The notes beneath the pieces were generated by a model. That model was not told the DNA's origin, searched no databases, and was given only the letters and a program-made list of their open reading frames with translations. From Lachnospiraceae bacterium UBA7054 (lineage in GTDB: Bacteria > Bacillota > Clostridia > Lachnospirales > Lachnospiraceae), in NCBI GenBank assembly GCA_002492725.1, contig DLAF01000067.1, positions 111,905 to 175,904 of the forward strand: a DNA stretch of 64,000 nt. Reading direction: 5' to 3'. Positions within the stretch are counted from its first letter, which is position 1; each line of letters begins with the position of its first letter. The translations under genes were made by a program, and so were the position numbers. Below are positions 52,006 through 63,500 of the stretch, in pieces.

Positions 52006-52668
52006 ATGCAAACCATTATGATTGTTGAGGATGATCCTGTAATTCGCGAGGAACTGACATTCTTGTTGGAAAATGAAAATTATCAGGTTTTAACGGTATC
52101 AGATTTTGAAACTGTCCCGGAACAGGTATGCCGCGCCCGCCCGGATTTAGTCCTTCTGGACTTGGGCCTGCCTGCACGCGACGGTCTTTCCCTGTGCAGT
52201 GCAATACGGGAAACTGCTCCCATCATTGTCGTTACCAGCCGAACCTCTACATTGGATGAACTGCGGGCGTTAAAATCAGGCAGCGATGACTATGTAACAA
52301 AGCCTTACAACATTCCCGTTCTTCTGGCACGGATCAAAGCAGTTCTGCGGCGAAACAGCGGTGAGAATGCAGAACCCGATGTTTTGAAAGCGGCGGGGCT
52401 TCAGCTCAGTTTGTCAAAGGGGGTTTTGAGCGCAAACGGGCAAACCGCAGAATTGACCCGGAATGAACTGAAAATTCTATCCCATCTGATGACCCACGCC
52501 GGGGAAATCGTCTCACGGGCGGAATTGATCGAGGTGCTATGGGACAGTCAAATTTATATCGACGACAATACCCTCAGCGTCAATATGACACGCTTGCGAA
52601 ACAAACTGGAGGAAATGGGGATGCCGGATGTTATTAAAACCCGCCGGGGAATGGGGTATCAGCTATGA
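52006..52668 (+). CDS. OmpR/PhoB-type response regulator, BceR-like
   Basis: A 220-residue two-domain regulator. The receiver has acidic EDD at 8-10, phospho-acceptor D52 in LVLLDLGLP and K in VTKPYNIPVLLARI. The C-terminal winged helix shows LTRNELKILSHLMTHAG, IVSRAELIEVLWD and VNMTRLRNKLEEMG. It should control the adjacent ABC genes in response to peptide antibiotics, as in Bce systems. ATG 52006 follows ACGGAGGTGTATC. Its end overlaps the kinase start by four bases. It starts a plus-strand unit of four genes. Confidence 0.93.
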   Translation: MQTIMIVEDDPVIREELTFLLENENYQVLTVSDFETVPEQVCRARPDLVLLDLGLPARDGLSLCSAIRETAPIIVVTSRTSTLDELRALKSGSDDYVTKPYNIPVLLARIKAVLRRNSGENAEPDVLKAAGLQLSLSKGVLSANGQTAELTRNELKILSHLMTHAGEIVSRAELIEVLWDSQIYIDDNTLSVNMTRLRNKLEEMGMPDVIKTRRGMGYQL

Positions 52669-53672
52669 CGGCAAGAGAATTTATATCGGACAGACTGGGA
52701 CAGATAATTCTCCGCCTTGCACTGCTTTTTGCAACTGCAGCATTTCTGCTCGGAACAGGTACACAGCCGGGTATTATTACGCTTTTGCTGATCGGATACC
52801 TGTTACTTTTTTTATGGGAACAGGTATCTGATTTTTGGCACACAAAAAAGCGGCTGGATGAGCTGCAAGCGATCATGCGTGAATTGGATCAGCGATATCT
52901 TTTTACCGAATGTGTATCTCCTCATAATCTCTATGAGCGCAAGCTGTTTGAGCTGCTGCGCCTGTCGGGTAAATCCATGATGGAAACGGTGTCAGGCGCA
53001 CAGGCCGCTCAAAAAGAATATCGGGAATATATAGAGCAATGGGTACATGAAATCAAAACACCCATCACGGCTGCAAAGTTGATTTGCCAGAATACAGACA
53101 GCAATACGCGGCGCAAACTGTTAATGGAATTGGCCCAAATTGACGCTCATGTGGAGCGTGCCTTGTTCTATGCCAGAACGGAAAACCCGGAAAAAGATTT
53201 TATCATCAGCAAGACGGAGCTTTCCGCAATCTGCGAGGAGGCAATCCAGAACCACAAATCCCTGCTGATCCAAAATGGCATTCGGGTAGAAACACAAGAT
53301 TTGGATGAGATTGTCTATACGGACAGAAAATGGGTATCGTTTATGCTGGGACAGCTTTTGCAGAATGCCGCCCGCTATCATGGAGAGAAACCTGTTATCA
53401 CATTGTCAGGCAAACGATTGGGACGGCATGTGCAGCTTGCCGTAAAGGACAACGGCATCGGTATTTCTACGCATGAACTGCCCCGTGTCTTTGACAGAGG
53501 CTTTACCGGAAGAAACGGGAGAAACCGCGGAGGTTCCACCGGCATGGGCCTATACCTCTGTAAGAAGCTCGCGGATGCTTTGGAAATCGGTTTGGAAATG
53601 CAATCAACAGAAGGACTGGGAACCTGTGTGACGCTCACCTTCCCGGCAGAGGTGAATCTTACAAATATGTAA
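52665..53672 (+). CDS. Sensor histidine kinase, BceS-like (intramembrane-sensing)
   Basis: A 335-residue kinase with two membrane helices within residues 13-50 and almost no external loop, the mark of intramembrane-sensing BceS-type kinases that listen to an ABC transporter. H128 in EQWVHEIKTPITAAKL is the phosphorylation site. The ATPase part holds LLQNAARYH (N box), VKDNGIGIS (G1) and GSTGMGLYLCKKLA (G2). It overlaps the regulator gene by four bases and is followed 74 bases later by the ABC ATPase gene. All expected motifs are intact. Confidence 0.93.
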   Translation: MTAREFISDRLGQIILRLALLFATAAFLLGTGTQPGIITLLLIGYLLLFLWEQVSDFWHTKKRLDELQAIMRELDQRYLFTECVSPHNLYERKLFELLRLSGKSMMETVSGAQAAQKEYREYIEQWVHEIKTPITAAKLICQNTDSNTRRKLLMELAQIDAHVERALFYARTENPEKDFIISKTELSAICEEAIQNHKSLLIQNGIRVETQDLDEIVYTDRKWVSFMLGQLLQNAARYHGEKPVITLSGKRLGRHVQLAVKDNGIGISTHELPRVFDRGFTGRNGRNRGGSTGMGLYLCKKLADALEIGLEMQSTEGLGTCVTLTFPAEVNLTNM

Positions 53673-53745
53673 GGAAACACAATATCAATTCGATACAAGC
53701 GATTCTTCTTTTGTGCTATCCTAAGCAGACAAAGGAGGTATCTGT

Positions 53746-54504
53746 ATGCTGCAAGTACGTAATATCGAAAAATACTATGGAAACAGGAACAATATCACCA
53801 AGGCTCTGGACCGGGTGAGCTTTGATGTGGCTGACGGCGAGTTTATCGCCATTATGGGGGCGTCCGGAAGCGGCAAGACCACTCTGCTCAACTGCATCTC
53901 CACAATTGATACCATAAGCGCCGGGGATATTTTGCTGGACGGAGAGAGCATCGCGGAACTGCCATCCGGTGAACTGGCAAGGTTTCGCCGGGAAAAGCTG
54001 GGCTTTGTGTTCCAGGACTTCAATTTGCTGGACACGCTGACGCTGGAGGAAAATATCGGTCTGGCTCTGGCGCTCAATCACGCCGCTCCAATGGAGGTGC
54101 AAAAGCAGGTCAGGCAGACAGCCGCTTCGCTTGGCATCGTAGATGTACTAGGTAAATTTCCCTATCAGGTATCCGGCGGGCAGAAACAGCGGGCTGCCTG
54201 TGCCAGAGCGATGGTGGCAGGACAATCTCTGCTGCTGGCGGACGAACCGACCGGGGCTCTGGATTCCACCGCGTCCAAAAATCTGCTGGAGATCATGACG
54301 CAGATGAATCAGGATATGGGCGCCACGATTCTTATGGTGACACATGACGCATACAGCGCCAGCTACGCAGGACGCGTCTTATTTTTGAAAGACGGACGGC
54401 TGTTCAACGAACTGCTGCGCGGAAATCGCAGCCGCAGCGTATTCTACCATGAAATATTGGATGTGCTGGCTTTGCTGGGAGGTGATATCAGTGACGTTAT
54501 CTAA
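53746..54504 (+). CDS. ABC transporter ATPase, BceA-like
   Basis: A 252-residue ATPase. Walker A GASGSGKTT with K44, Q-loop QDFNLLDTLTLEENI, signature VSGGQKQRAACARAM, Walker B LLLADEPTGALDS and the switch His in MVTHDAYSASYA are all present. It belongs to the MacB/LolD-like group that pairs with FtsX-type permeases. With the next gene it should form a pump or flux sensor for peptide antibiotics or lantibiotics at lipid II. ATG 53746 follows AAAGGAGGTATCTGT. Its 3' end overlaps the permease start by 14 bases. Confidence 0.94.
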   Translation: MLQVRNIEKYYGNRNNITKALDRVSFDVADGEFIAIMGASGSGKTTLLNCISTIDTISAGDILLDGESIAELPSGELARFRREKLGFVFQDFNLLDTLTLEENIGLALALNHAAPMEVQKQVRQTAASLGIVDVLGKFPYQVSGGQKQRAACARAMVAGQSLLLADEPTGALDSTASKNLLEIMTQMNQDMGATILMVTHDAYSASYAGRVLFLKDGRLFNELLRGNRSRSVFYHEILDVLALLGGDISDVI

Positions 54505-56467
54505 ACTATCCCTCCGCAACGCCAAACGGCAGGCTGGTGATTATATGATTTACTTTGTCACGGTTGTGATGGTGTGCGCTATGCTTTATGCCTTCAACTG
54601 TCTGGTATTTTCTAAGGAAATTCACAACCTGTCCGGCATGCTGGACAATATGTCATTGATGATTGTGCTTGCCAGCATCGTAGTCATTTTTATTGTAGGG
54701 TGGCTGGTATCTTACACAACAGGCTTTATGCTGTCCCGCCGCAGCCGGGAGTTAGGGACCTATCTGCTGATCGGGCTGGAAAACAAACAGGTTGCCCGCC
54801 TGTTCTTTCTGGAAAACCTGTCGGTGGGCGGTGTCGCGCTGCTGTTTGGTATCCCGCTTGGCAACCTGGTTTATCAGGCGCTCCGCGCGATCCTGCTTAC
54901 CATGTTCAGCGAGCCGTATCACTTTCGTTATGACTTTTCCCTGAAAGCCATAGGGCTGACTTTGGTTTATTGTGCCGCCATTTATTTCTTTGCGCTGTTT
55001 CGGAGCCGAAAGCGAATCCGCCGCATGAAAATCTATGACCTCATTTACTTTGAACGACAAAATGAGGAGGAGCTTGTAAAAAGGAGTAAAACGCGCAAAA
55101 CCATGTTTGCCTCCTCCCTCGTCTTTGGCATTGTGGGGACGCTCCTGCTGATGACGGCGTCAAAACTAATAATCGGCATCCTTGGCGCAGGATGTATCAT
55201 CGTATTCATCTACAGTTTTTTTACCAGCTTTTCCTCCGGCGTCCCGGCATATTTTGATCGAAAACCGGAGCGGAAATATCAGGGACAGAATTTGATGATC
55301 TTTCGCACTCTGACCGCAAAGCTCGCATCCATGGGGATCGTTATGGCAACGGTCGCACTGCTTATTACCGCCACCCTGCTTACGGAGGGAGCCGGGATGG
55401 TATTCAACGGCATCTTTCAGGGACGGCTGGAGAAAAACGCCTTCGACCTGCTGTTTGTATCAGATCAGGAAGATCACACGAATCGGTGTCTGGAAAGTAT
55501 GAGGGAGCAGCTTCCCTTAGCCTCTTTTTGGCAATACAAGCTTTATCAGGGCGCTGACGATTCTCTGGTTGCCTATCTGGAAGAAACTGCCGGCTACTAC
55601 CGGTTCAGCTATAACCATGACTATAACGCAGCCCTTCTCATGGCGTACAGTGATTACGCTGCTCTGCGGGAAATGCTTGGACTGCCGGCGGCAAAATTGG
55701 AGCCAGAGCAGTATATCATCCACTGTATGCCTTATCTGGAAGAACCTCTGCGCCAGTGGAATGAGCCGCTTTCATTGGACGGAAACGTTCTGTCCAAGGG
55801 GGAGATTTATACGGAGCAGTTTGCCCAGAATCGTTGGAATGGCAACGGCCACCAGTTTTTGCTGATCGTTCCGGATGAAGTTTGCGTTACCCGTCCGATC
55901 CTTCGGTTTGCCGTAGCTGCCATGACCGAGTATAACATCACAGCTGAGCAGTTTGAAAGATTGGACCAAAGTCTCTATGAACGGACAGCGGATGGAGTGC
56001 ATCTCATGGTCAATGACTGGGACTATCTGTACTCAAAAGCCGCCAATTTGCGTGATACCGCCGTATGGTCCGCAATGTCGGTTTTTCCCCTTTTCTATCT
56101 GGCGTTGATCTTAATTATGACCGCCGCTGCCATTTTGACCGTTCAGCAGCTCAGCGAGACGGGACGCTACCGCCGCCAGTTTGAATTGCTCCGCAAGCTG
56201 GGTATGGACAATCAGGAGATGAGGCGGGCGCTGTTTCGACAGTTTGCGATTTACTATCTCATGCCTGTGATTCCTCCGGTACTGATCGCAATTCCTTTTA
56301 TTTTGGATATGTGTAACGCGGTAGAGCCGGGAACCATGGTGGGAGTAAACAGCCCGCCGATGATTCTGACTGTTTCTCTGGGCTTATTTTTCCTGATATA
56401 TCTGCTCTATATCGTGATTGCCTATGGCAATATGAAACGAACCGTTTTTTATTTTCAGCAAAATTAA
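54491..56467 (+). CDS. ABC transporter FtsX-like permease, BceB-like
   Basis: A 658-residue permease. The start is taken as GTG 54491 (VTLSKLSLRNAKRQAGDY) behind GGAGGTGATATCA; an earlier in-frame ATG at 54449 lies inside the ATPase gene without a ribosome site. LRNAKRQ followed by YMIYFVTVVMVCAM is the standard BceB opening. About ten helices are seen, with a large external domain (about 310-530) between the eighth pair, as needed for peptide binding. The last four helices include the FtsX segment QLSETGRYRRQFELLRKLGM. Length matches BceB (about 650). The gene ends just before the hairpin terminator at 56492-56531. Confidence 0.92.
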   Translation: MTLSKLSLRNAKRQAGDYMIYFVTVVMVCAMLYAFNCLVFSKEIHNLSGMLDNMSLMIVLASIVVIFIVGWLVSYTTGFMLSRRSRELGTYLLIGLENKQVARLFFLENLSVGGVALLFGIPLGNLVYQALRAILLTMFSEPYHFRYDFSLKAIGLTLVYCAAIYFFALFRSRKRIRRMKIYDLIYFERQNEEELVKRSKTRKTMFASSLVFGIVGTLLLMTASKLIIGILGAGCIIVFIYSFFTSFSSGVPAYFDRKPERKYQGQNLMIFRTLTAKLASMGIVMATVALLITATLLTEGAGMVFNGIFQGRLEKNAFDLLFVSDQEDHTNRCLESMREQLPLASFWQYKLYQGADDSLVAYLEETAGYYRFSYNHDYNAALLMAYSDYAALREMLGLPAAKLEPEQYIIHCMPYLEEPLRQWNEPLSLDGNVLSKGEIYTEQFAQNRWNGNGHQFLLIVPDEVCVTRPILRFAVAAMTEYNITAEQFERLDQSLYERTADGVHLMVNDWDYLYSKAANLRDTAVWSAMSVFPLFYLALILIMTAAAILTVQQLSETGRYRRQFELLRKLGMDNQEMRRALFRQFAIYYLMPVIPPVLIAIPFILDMCNAVEPGTMVGVNSPPMILTVSLGLFFLIYLLYIVIAYGNMKRTVFYFQQN

Positions 56468-56491
56468 CTTAGCATCAACGCAGCTAAGCGG

Positions 56492-56531
56492 GAGGATTGA
56501 AATTCTTTCATAAATGGCAATTTCAATCCTC
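56492..56531. terminator. Bidirectional hairpin terminator between convergent genes
   Basis: Arms GAGGATTGAAATT (56492-56504) and AATTTCAATCCTC (56519-56531) pair perfectly over 13 bases with a 14-base loop. It lies 25 bases after the BceB-like stop and overlaps the last codons of the convergent beta-propeller gene. T-rich tails are weak, so termination strength is uncertain. Confidence 0.65.
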
Positions 56532-57374
56532 TCTTAAATCCATCCTGTCGATCCCTAAAATATTGCGGGAAGAAATATACATAGAATCATTCTCTATCTG
56601 CGTGCGCCCTGACAGCTTTAACGGCGTATGGATTCTTTTTATTTCTTCTAAGGTATCTTTATGCCAAAAAGCAATCTCCGAACAGGGAAACGAGACGGTT
56701 GTCAGCTGATCCTGATATATTCCCGCGCAGTCAAACATCTTTTTATGCGCATTTTTAGTGAAAGTCTCAACCGCAAAGCTCCCCATATCAATCTTGAAAA
56801 GTTTTCCGTCATGGCATGCAGCATACAAGGTATCTCCTTGGAAATACAGGCTGCCGACATTTTTCTTGCCTAAAACAATTTCCTTCTCTATGGTAAGCGT
56901 GGTTTTATTAAGAAGCAGCACCTTACCATCAACGGTTCCGCAGATCAGGTAGGAATCATATGACTTTACACTCCACATACTGCTTTCGGAAATCACATAC
57001 TCTTTGCTCTGATACGACTGTCTGTCAAGGGTAATGATTTTCCCGTTTCGGATGGAACAATACACCGTATTATCATCCACAGCGATCCCACAGATATCAG
57101 AACGCAAATCATCACCCAATTGCCACTTACCAATCAACTCATAATCTTTCCGGTTCAAGATATAAAGCGTACAAAAATCATAGATAAAAATCTGCTCCTC
57201 ATCCGCAATCAGTTTTCTGGATAAGCCTTCTTTCTCAAAAACTTCCTTTTGACAGATGATATCTCCCGAATATTTATCAACCTTAATTATGCTCTTGCCG
57301 CACATGCAGTCAATATACTGATTCGTAACATGAAATCCTGTTACGACCGTACCCAACTCGACTAAGTGTTCCAT
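56523..57374 (-). CDS. Beta-propeller repeat protein (WD40/PQQ-like), cytoplasmic
   Basis: A 283-residue protein starting at ATG 57374 after AAGAGGAGTCAAGT; an earlier in-frame start at 57443 lacks one. It consists of repeating four-strand units, for example KIITLDRQSY, DGKVLLLNKTTLTIE, DGKLFKIDMGSF and CTLYILNRKDYELI, the pattern of about six blades of a WD40- or PQQ-like propeller. No signal peptide or membrane segment is visible, so it is likely cytosolic and a binding platform. No enzymatic residues are recognised. Convergent with the Bce-like unit, whose terminator it overlaps. Partner unknown. Confidence 0.75.
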   Translation of the reverse strand: MEHLVELGTVVTGFHVTNQYIDCMCGKSIIKVDKYSGDIICQKEVFEKEGLSRKLIADEEQIFIYDFCTLYILNRKDYELIGKWQLGDDLRSDICGIAVDDNTVYCSIRNGKIITLDRQSYQSKEYVISESSMWSVKSYDSYLICGTVDGKVLLLNKTTLTIEKEIVLGKKNVGSLYFQGDTLYAACHDGKLFKIDMGSFAVETFTKNAHKKMFDCAGIYQDQLTTVSFPCSEIAFWHKDTLEEIKRIHTPLKLSGRTQIENDSMYISSRNILGIDRMDLRED

Positions 57375-57519
57375 ACTTGACTCCTCTTGGATATACTCAA
57401 TTTCGGCGATATCGCAACGCTTAAATGGATGTGATCCACGCACACTGCTCCATCTATTATCCGGGCTTCCTTATCCTTGCACAATATTGAGATGACCAGT
57501 TCCGCTTCGCGGATTCGAA

Positions 57520-60500
57520 TTAGCTGAGAGTTTCCGGTTCGTCCTCCTCCCGTCCGAACCGACAGCCTGCCTCCGCCGGAAGATATACCACTTCTTCCGG
57601 CATCTGCTCTGTGTTTTCCTGCGGTGTCCGCGAATTTGACTGATACGGGATAATCGTCACCTTAAAAGTCGAAACCGCCTGTTTCGTCACCGTCGAAACT
57701 GCCGTTACGGTAAAGGTTCCTGTTTTAGCCGCTGTAAGCTGCATTTCAAACGTTGACGAGCCGGCTTTAATCTTGGCAATCTTATTGTCTCCGGAAGAAA
57801 TCGTCCATTTCAGTTTATCCGTCTCCAACGTCCTCGCCAGATTACTCACCTGTGCCATAAATACATAGGTTCCGTTATTCTCCAGGAAAATACCATCCTC
57901 GTTGTCGTAATCAATCTTCTCACCCGTGGCATTCGGATCCTTACGCAGTTCTTCCAGACCGATATATCTCACATCAATATCGCCCCCTGAGGTGAGAAGC
58001 GGTTTGCTTGTAACAAACTTTTTCACTTTAGAAGCTTTTGTATTGCGCTTCGCGGCATCCGCATCATAATGTGCCGTGAGAGTCGCCTCATAAGCCTTGT
58101 TGCTTGACAACCCGGTCAGTTCACAGGTAAAAAGTTTTCCTTCCGCGTCTTTTGCAAAACGGCAGGTATAGCCTTCCGCCGTTTCCGCTCCGGCTGTGAG
58201 ATCCGTCAAAGGAAGTACCTCTTCCGTCACCACATCCCTAAGCGCTATTGTATAGTAATACTTACTGCCCGATACTTCCTTTACCGTTTCAGAAGGAGTA
58301 AACGAAAGAATCGCAGAGGTATCCCTTACGGTCACATTTTTGATAACAGGCTGCCGCATGTCGTTAATCTTAATCGTCGCAGTCCTTGCTTCCGCCGCTG
58401 TTCCCGCACGTAGACCAAATCCAATCGACACACTGTTTCCGCTTTTTCTTACTCCGTTATTTTCAATCAATGCCGCCGCAGTAATCACTGCATCCTCTGC
58501 AGCGCCCTCCTCTCCGGAAATCTCGAAACAGCCGGTGTCCCGAATCTCCTTCAGCGCCGCGTCAAAATCAATTTCACGCAGATCCATTGCGTCCACGGAG
58601 CCCTTCACATTCACACCGATACATTCCCTAATCGGAATACTCTGTCCCAGCGCAAGCTTGACTGTCTTATTCGCAAGCGCGGAAGGTTTCTTAATCACCC
58701 TGATCAATATGGAATCCGACTCTCTCAAAGTACCTGAGGAATCTTTACCCGTCACATAAAGTCTGGCTTCTCCGGCCTGATTACCAAGGCTGATCTGCCC
58801 CGCCTTGTCTACTTTCACGACGTTTTTGTTGTCCGTAATGAATTTCACGGACTTAAACTCTGCGTCGATTGCTTCGCCATTTTCATTCATCAGCTTATAA
58901 GAAACCTTAACCGGCGCACCGCTTGCCGCCAGCTGATCCCCCGTTACCGTAAAGAGCGGCATACCGTTCTCAGAAACCGCCGCCGTCAAGTTCGTCCCGT
59001 CCCCTGCAAGCGCCGTAAGAGTCACAGTTGCAAAGACAACTTTCTTTGTGGTAACCTTGCCGCTGACCGCACCAGAGAAGGCTACCGAAGAAACCGCTGT
59101 TTCGGACGCATTTCTTACATAAAAAACATATGCCGTCTCCGGCTGCAAACCGGTAATCGTCAGCCTGCTGTCGGACGCCTTTGCATACTCTGCCTGACAG
59201 CTGCCCACGCCGATGCTGCTTTCCACTGTCTGCAGCACCTGCTTTTTATCTTCATCGCCAAGAGACTTTAACAGCTTCCCATTCATTCCGGCTCTCTTCA
59301 AAGCACTCTCTATTTCATCTTTCCACTGCGCTGGTTTCGCATCCGTCAACCGAGGGCTAAGCGGTACCGCATAGACTTCCATATACTGCCCTGTAGCATT
59401 CGCCTTCCAGCTTATGGTAACGTTCGTATCCTTAATCGCCGCGGCCTTGATACCCGCCGGTGCAGTCACGTTTTTGACCGTGATCGTTGCAGTTCTCGTC
59501 GATTTTGCAATGGTATTTCCCGCTTTATCCACAGCGCTCACCGTGATTTCTGCCGTGCCCGGCTTGATCGCCTTCATGACTCCCGTGATGCGGTTTACCT
59601 GAACGATGTCTCCTGCGCCGGATCGATAAATCAGCTGTGTAATATCTCTCTCGTATTTCTTATTGATCATGACATGGACCGCCTGACTCTGTCCGACATA
59701 CATTGTCTTATTCAGTCCGTTAAACTCTATGGAACCGGGCAGAACCGCATTCTCATTTCTGCTCTCCATAAGACAGTCAGCCGTCGCCTCTACGACCAGA
59801 TGCTGCTCATGCGCGTATGTATCCGCTCCGCCCCACGAAATAACCAATTCTTTTGAATCACCCTTCGCTATGGGCATAATTACCAGCAGGTAAGAATAAT
59901 CGGCCGCTGCCTCCACATAACAATCTGAGGCGCCCGTCTTCCCTTCGCCGAGCAAAATCTCGTCTCCCAGCCTTACAGTGGTCTTCTCAAGTGCAAGCGC
60001 TGTACCTTTTATCGATTCCGGCACACTTAATTTGAGTGCCACATAATGACCGCTCCTCGCATCTTTATCCGGCAGCGTAACATTTGCCGAATATGCGACC
60101 GCCTCATACATGGCCGTTATCACGGAACCATTGTCGGCCGTCATAAACAGCGGTGACGACGGCTCGATCCCATATACCGCCGCCTCGCTTAAGTCTCCTG
60201 CAGCCGCCTGCTGCTCCTCCAGTTTCAGTCCTGAGAAATCCATATGATAGGTGTTCGGCTGATAATCGGATGTTTCATCCTCCCCATCGTAATCGATCGT
60301 TATCGTAACCTCATCGGTATAATCCGTCACACGTATGATAAAGTCCGCACTGCCGCCAGCCAATGTGCGATCGCCCTGTGCCGCCTGCGTCTTTCTGTAA
60401 TATACCTTTTCCCGCTTCCCTTCTCCTGCCGGAAACGAGACGCACAGATAACCTTCATCTGTAAGCTTAGCCGGATCCGCTTTGACCTTCAGCGCGAGGA

Positions 60501-63500
60501 AATAGCCCGACGTCGGCATCTGTGCCTGATAGCCGAGATATCCGCTGCACCCCGCCACGTATTTCAAAGTGCCTGTTGCCTTGATCATACCACCGCTGAC
60601 CGCGTATTGCGCAGACATTCTTGAAGAAGTCTTTTGCAGATGACTGTCCAGCGCCTTGATTTCCTCATCTGTAAGGCTCCGGACACTCTGGAGTTCACAG
60701 CTCTGCCCGGCCTCATAAGAGGAGTCCGGAATTTTGGAAAGGTACTCATCTTTGATTTCCTGCACAAGATACTGCGACTGCAGTGTCGTGTGGTTAAACT
60801 CCTTCTCTCCGCATAAGAACACTCCCGCATTCGTGTCTAAGTAATACCAGTTATCTCCAAGCCTGACAATATTGTAGGTGTGGGCGTTGGCATCTGTACC
60901 CATCAATACTCTGGCAGGTATTCCCAGCTCCCTTGCCAGTCTGTAAAATAACAGGGCGTATCCCTGACAAGTTGCCTGCTTATGATACAAGGCCGAATAA
61001 CACGTGTGATAAATAGGGTCAGGTGTTCCTTTGTAACCCACATTCTGTCGTACATAATCATATGCCGCTTTGATCTTATCATAATCAGAAGCATTCCGAT
61101 AAGGATAAAGCGCGCCGCCGGGTCTGTATATGATCTCATCAATTTTACTGTCAACCCAGTCTTCCTGCGCTTTCGTCGTAATAAAGGATGGCGTAAAGAC
61201 ATATTTATGATAGATAGAGCCGGTACCGTCAAAATACGCGCTGTCTACTGCCAGCCATTCATCAATAAAGCTTACTTCTCCCGCTTTACCTCTCGTCAGC
61301 TCCAGATAGTCCCCCTCGTTTGGCTTTATGCCCTCTCTTTCCCGGTAAAAATCAAAAATATCTCCATATGGGTCTCCGGCATCGTCTCTTTCCGGCCACC
61401 AGCCCGCATCATCTTCTTCCTTCACATAAAAGGTAAATTCTTTCGTACGGTTGACCATCTCATCCCGCACAGCCTGCGAAAACTCTGCCTTCGTGCGGTA
61501 AAAATGCAGGCTGTCTCCGGATTCCCCGGGGTCTGCTTCCCCTTCCACAATGTGGACCGGAATCTGCCAGTAACAATAGCCGCTCGCATTCTCTTCCCCA
61601 TCGTACATGGATACGGTGAGATAACAGGTGTCTCCCACCGCACCGGAAAGCGCGCTGATTTTTACCTTGTAATTGATAAAATCAATCGCACTGTCATTCG
61701 GTTTCGCCAATTCGACAGGCAGAATCTGCATGACGCTGTCAGCCACCTTCTGCGGCGGATTGTTATCCAGATTTTTCGTCATGCAATATTCATCAAATAA
61801 ATACCATCTCGCGCAATTCCGATCCGGCGTTTTGACGGTGCCGTCCTTGTTCACCCACACAAGACGAAGTTCCTTCGACTCTCCTTTACGCAGACGCAGT
61901 TCCTCCAGCTTCTGCCCCTCTGCGTCCGTGATATATGCGCCGACATAATCGTATTCCAGCGTCTCGGTTCTTTTGATCCCATAATACATATCTGCATTCG
62001 TCACGGCTTCGGTAAGAAATCCTTCCGTCCCGTCCTCATTCACAATGCAGACTTTATAATAGTATGTTTTGTTGCCCGTACCTTCCGCGCGCGGCACAGC
62101 CGTGTCTTCCCACACATAGACAGGCTCAAAGCTTGTCGGCGGGCTTCCCCATGCGCAGGAAACTTCATCAATCTTCTCATATGTGCCGTCCTCTGTTTCA
62201 GAACGGTATACCCAGCAGGTAACTTCCCCGAATTCGGGAATATTCGCAAGTTCCCAGTAAAGCTTTACGCTCCCGTACGTCTGCTCACATACCTGCAAAT
62301 CAGCAATTTCCATGCCGGTAACCTTAATATCCTTTTCGATCACGTTACTGGCATAGCTGCTGGTAGCGCCCCACGTGTTAGACCATTTTGCACTTTCCTC
62401 AAACACCGTCAGGTGATAGGTCCCCGGCGCAATATTTTCAGACAGGGGAAAACTCACTGTTCCCACAGTCACATTCTCGCTTTTCGCATATGCCGCTACG
62501 GTTCCGGCGCTGTCCGTCAACATGGCGACCGTATATTGATAATCCCCCGCACCCGCTGCAGTGACGTTAACGCTCAGCGTTCCGCCCTCCGCGACGCTGT
62601 CCGGCAGTTCTGCCGCAAAGCCGGTGTCATCGCTTTTCATAACCAGCTCCCAGGGCGCATCAGATGTGCCGAGGTTCTCTACTGCGGTTAGCTTTGCGCT
62701 GTCGTAATATCCCGTCGGTTGATTGATCATACTGTAAAGCACTTTTGAAGTATCCAGATACAATGCCGGAATACAGCCGTAGTTCGCCTCCAAAAGCGAG
62801 GCATCCGTCATCTCCCCTATTGAACCGTCATCCCACAAGAGCATCTGGTTTCCGTCACTCACCGGAAGAAGCACGTTGGCAATCTCGTCAGTCCCGCCGT
62901 TGTGCCTCGTCTTGTCAGCGCTCACATCATTCGTGAATCCATACGCAGTATTCGTGAGTTCCGCCTCGCTTAAAAGCGTGACCTCGAGGATCGCCTGCCT
63001 GTCCGCATCCTTGAAATACTTCGCATTCTGCTTATAGTCCGCCCCGTTTAAATAGGCATACAAATCACTGTCTTCCCACGGCGCGGATGTACTGACCCCA
63101 TTCACAATCTGATTTACATCCGCCCATAGCAGCCCGCGATCCGGGTCTAACACTTTCCATGTATTATCATATACCTGCGTATTCAGCCCCAGATTGCCGG
63201 CATTTAACATCTGCCCTACTACTTCCCCGAAGCTGACCCTGCTTCCCTTCCAGTACGACGTGCCGTCAGCCGGTTCCGGAGACTGCATGCCATAAAATCC
63301 CAGATTAATTTCACGTATCTGCGCCGATGACGCGGCTCTCTCTGATGCGGTGCGCCCCGAAACATAAGCGTACGGCTTCTGACTCCGTTCTTCCTTCACA
63401 ACCGGCTCTGCTTCTCCGGCCTCCGCCTCGCTCTCATCGTCCTCTGTTTCGTCCGATATCCCACCTTCTACCGGCTCCTCTTCCGTCTCGTCTTCGTCCG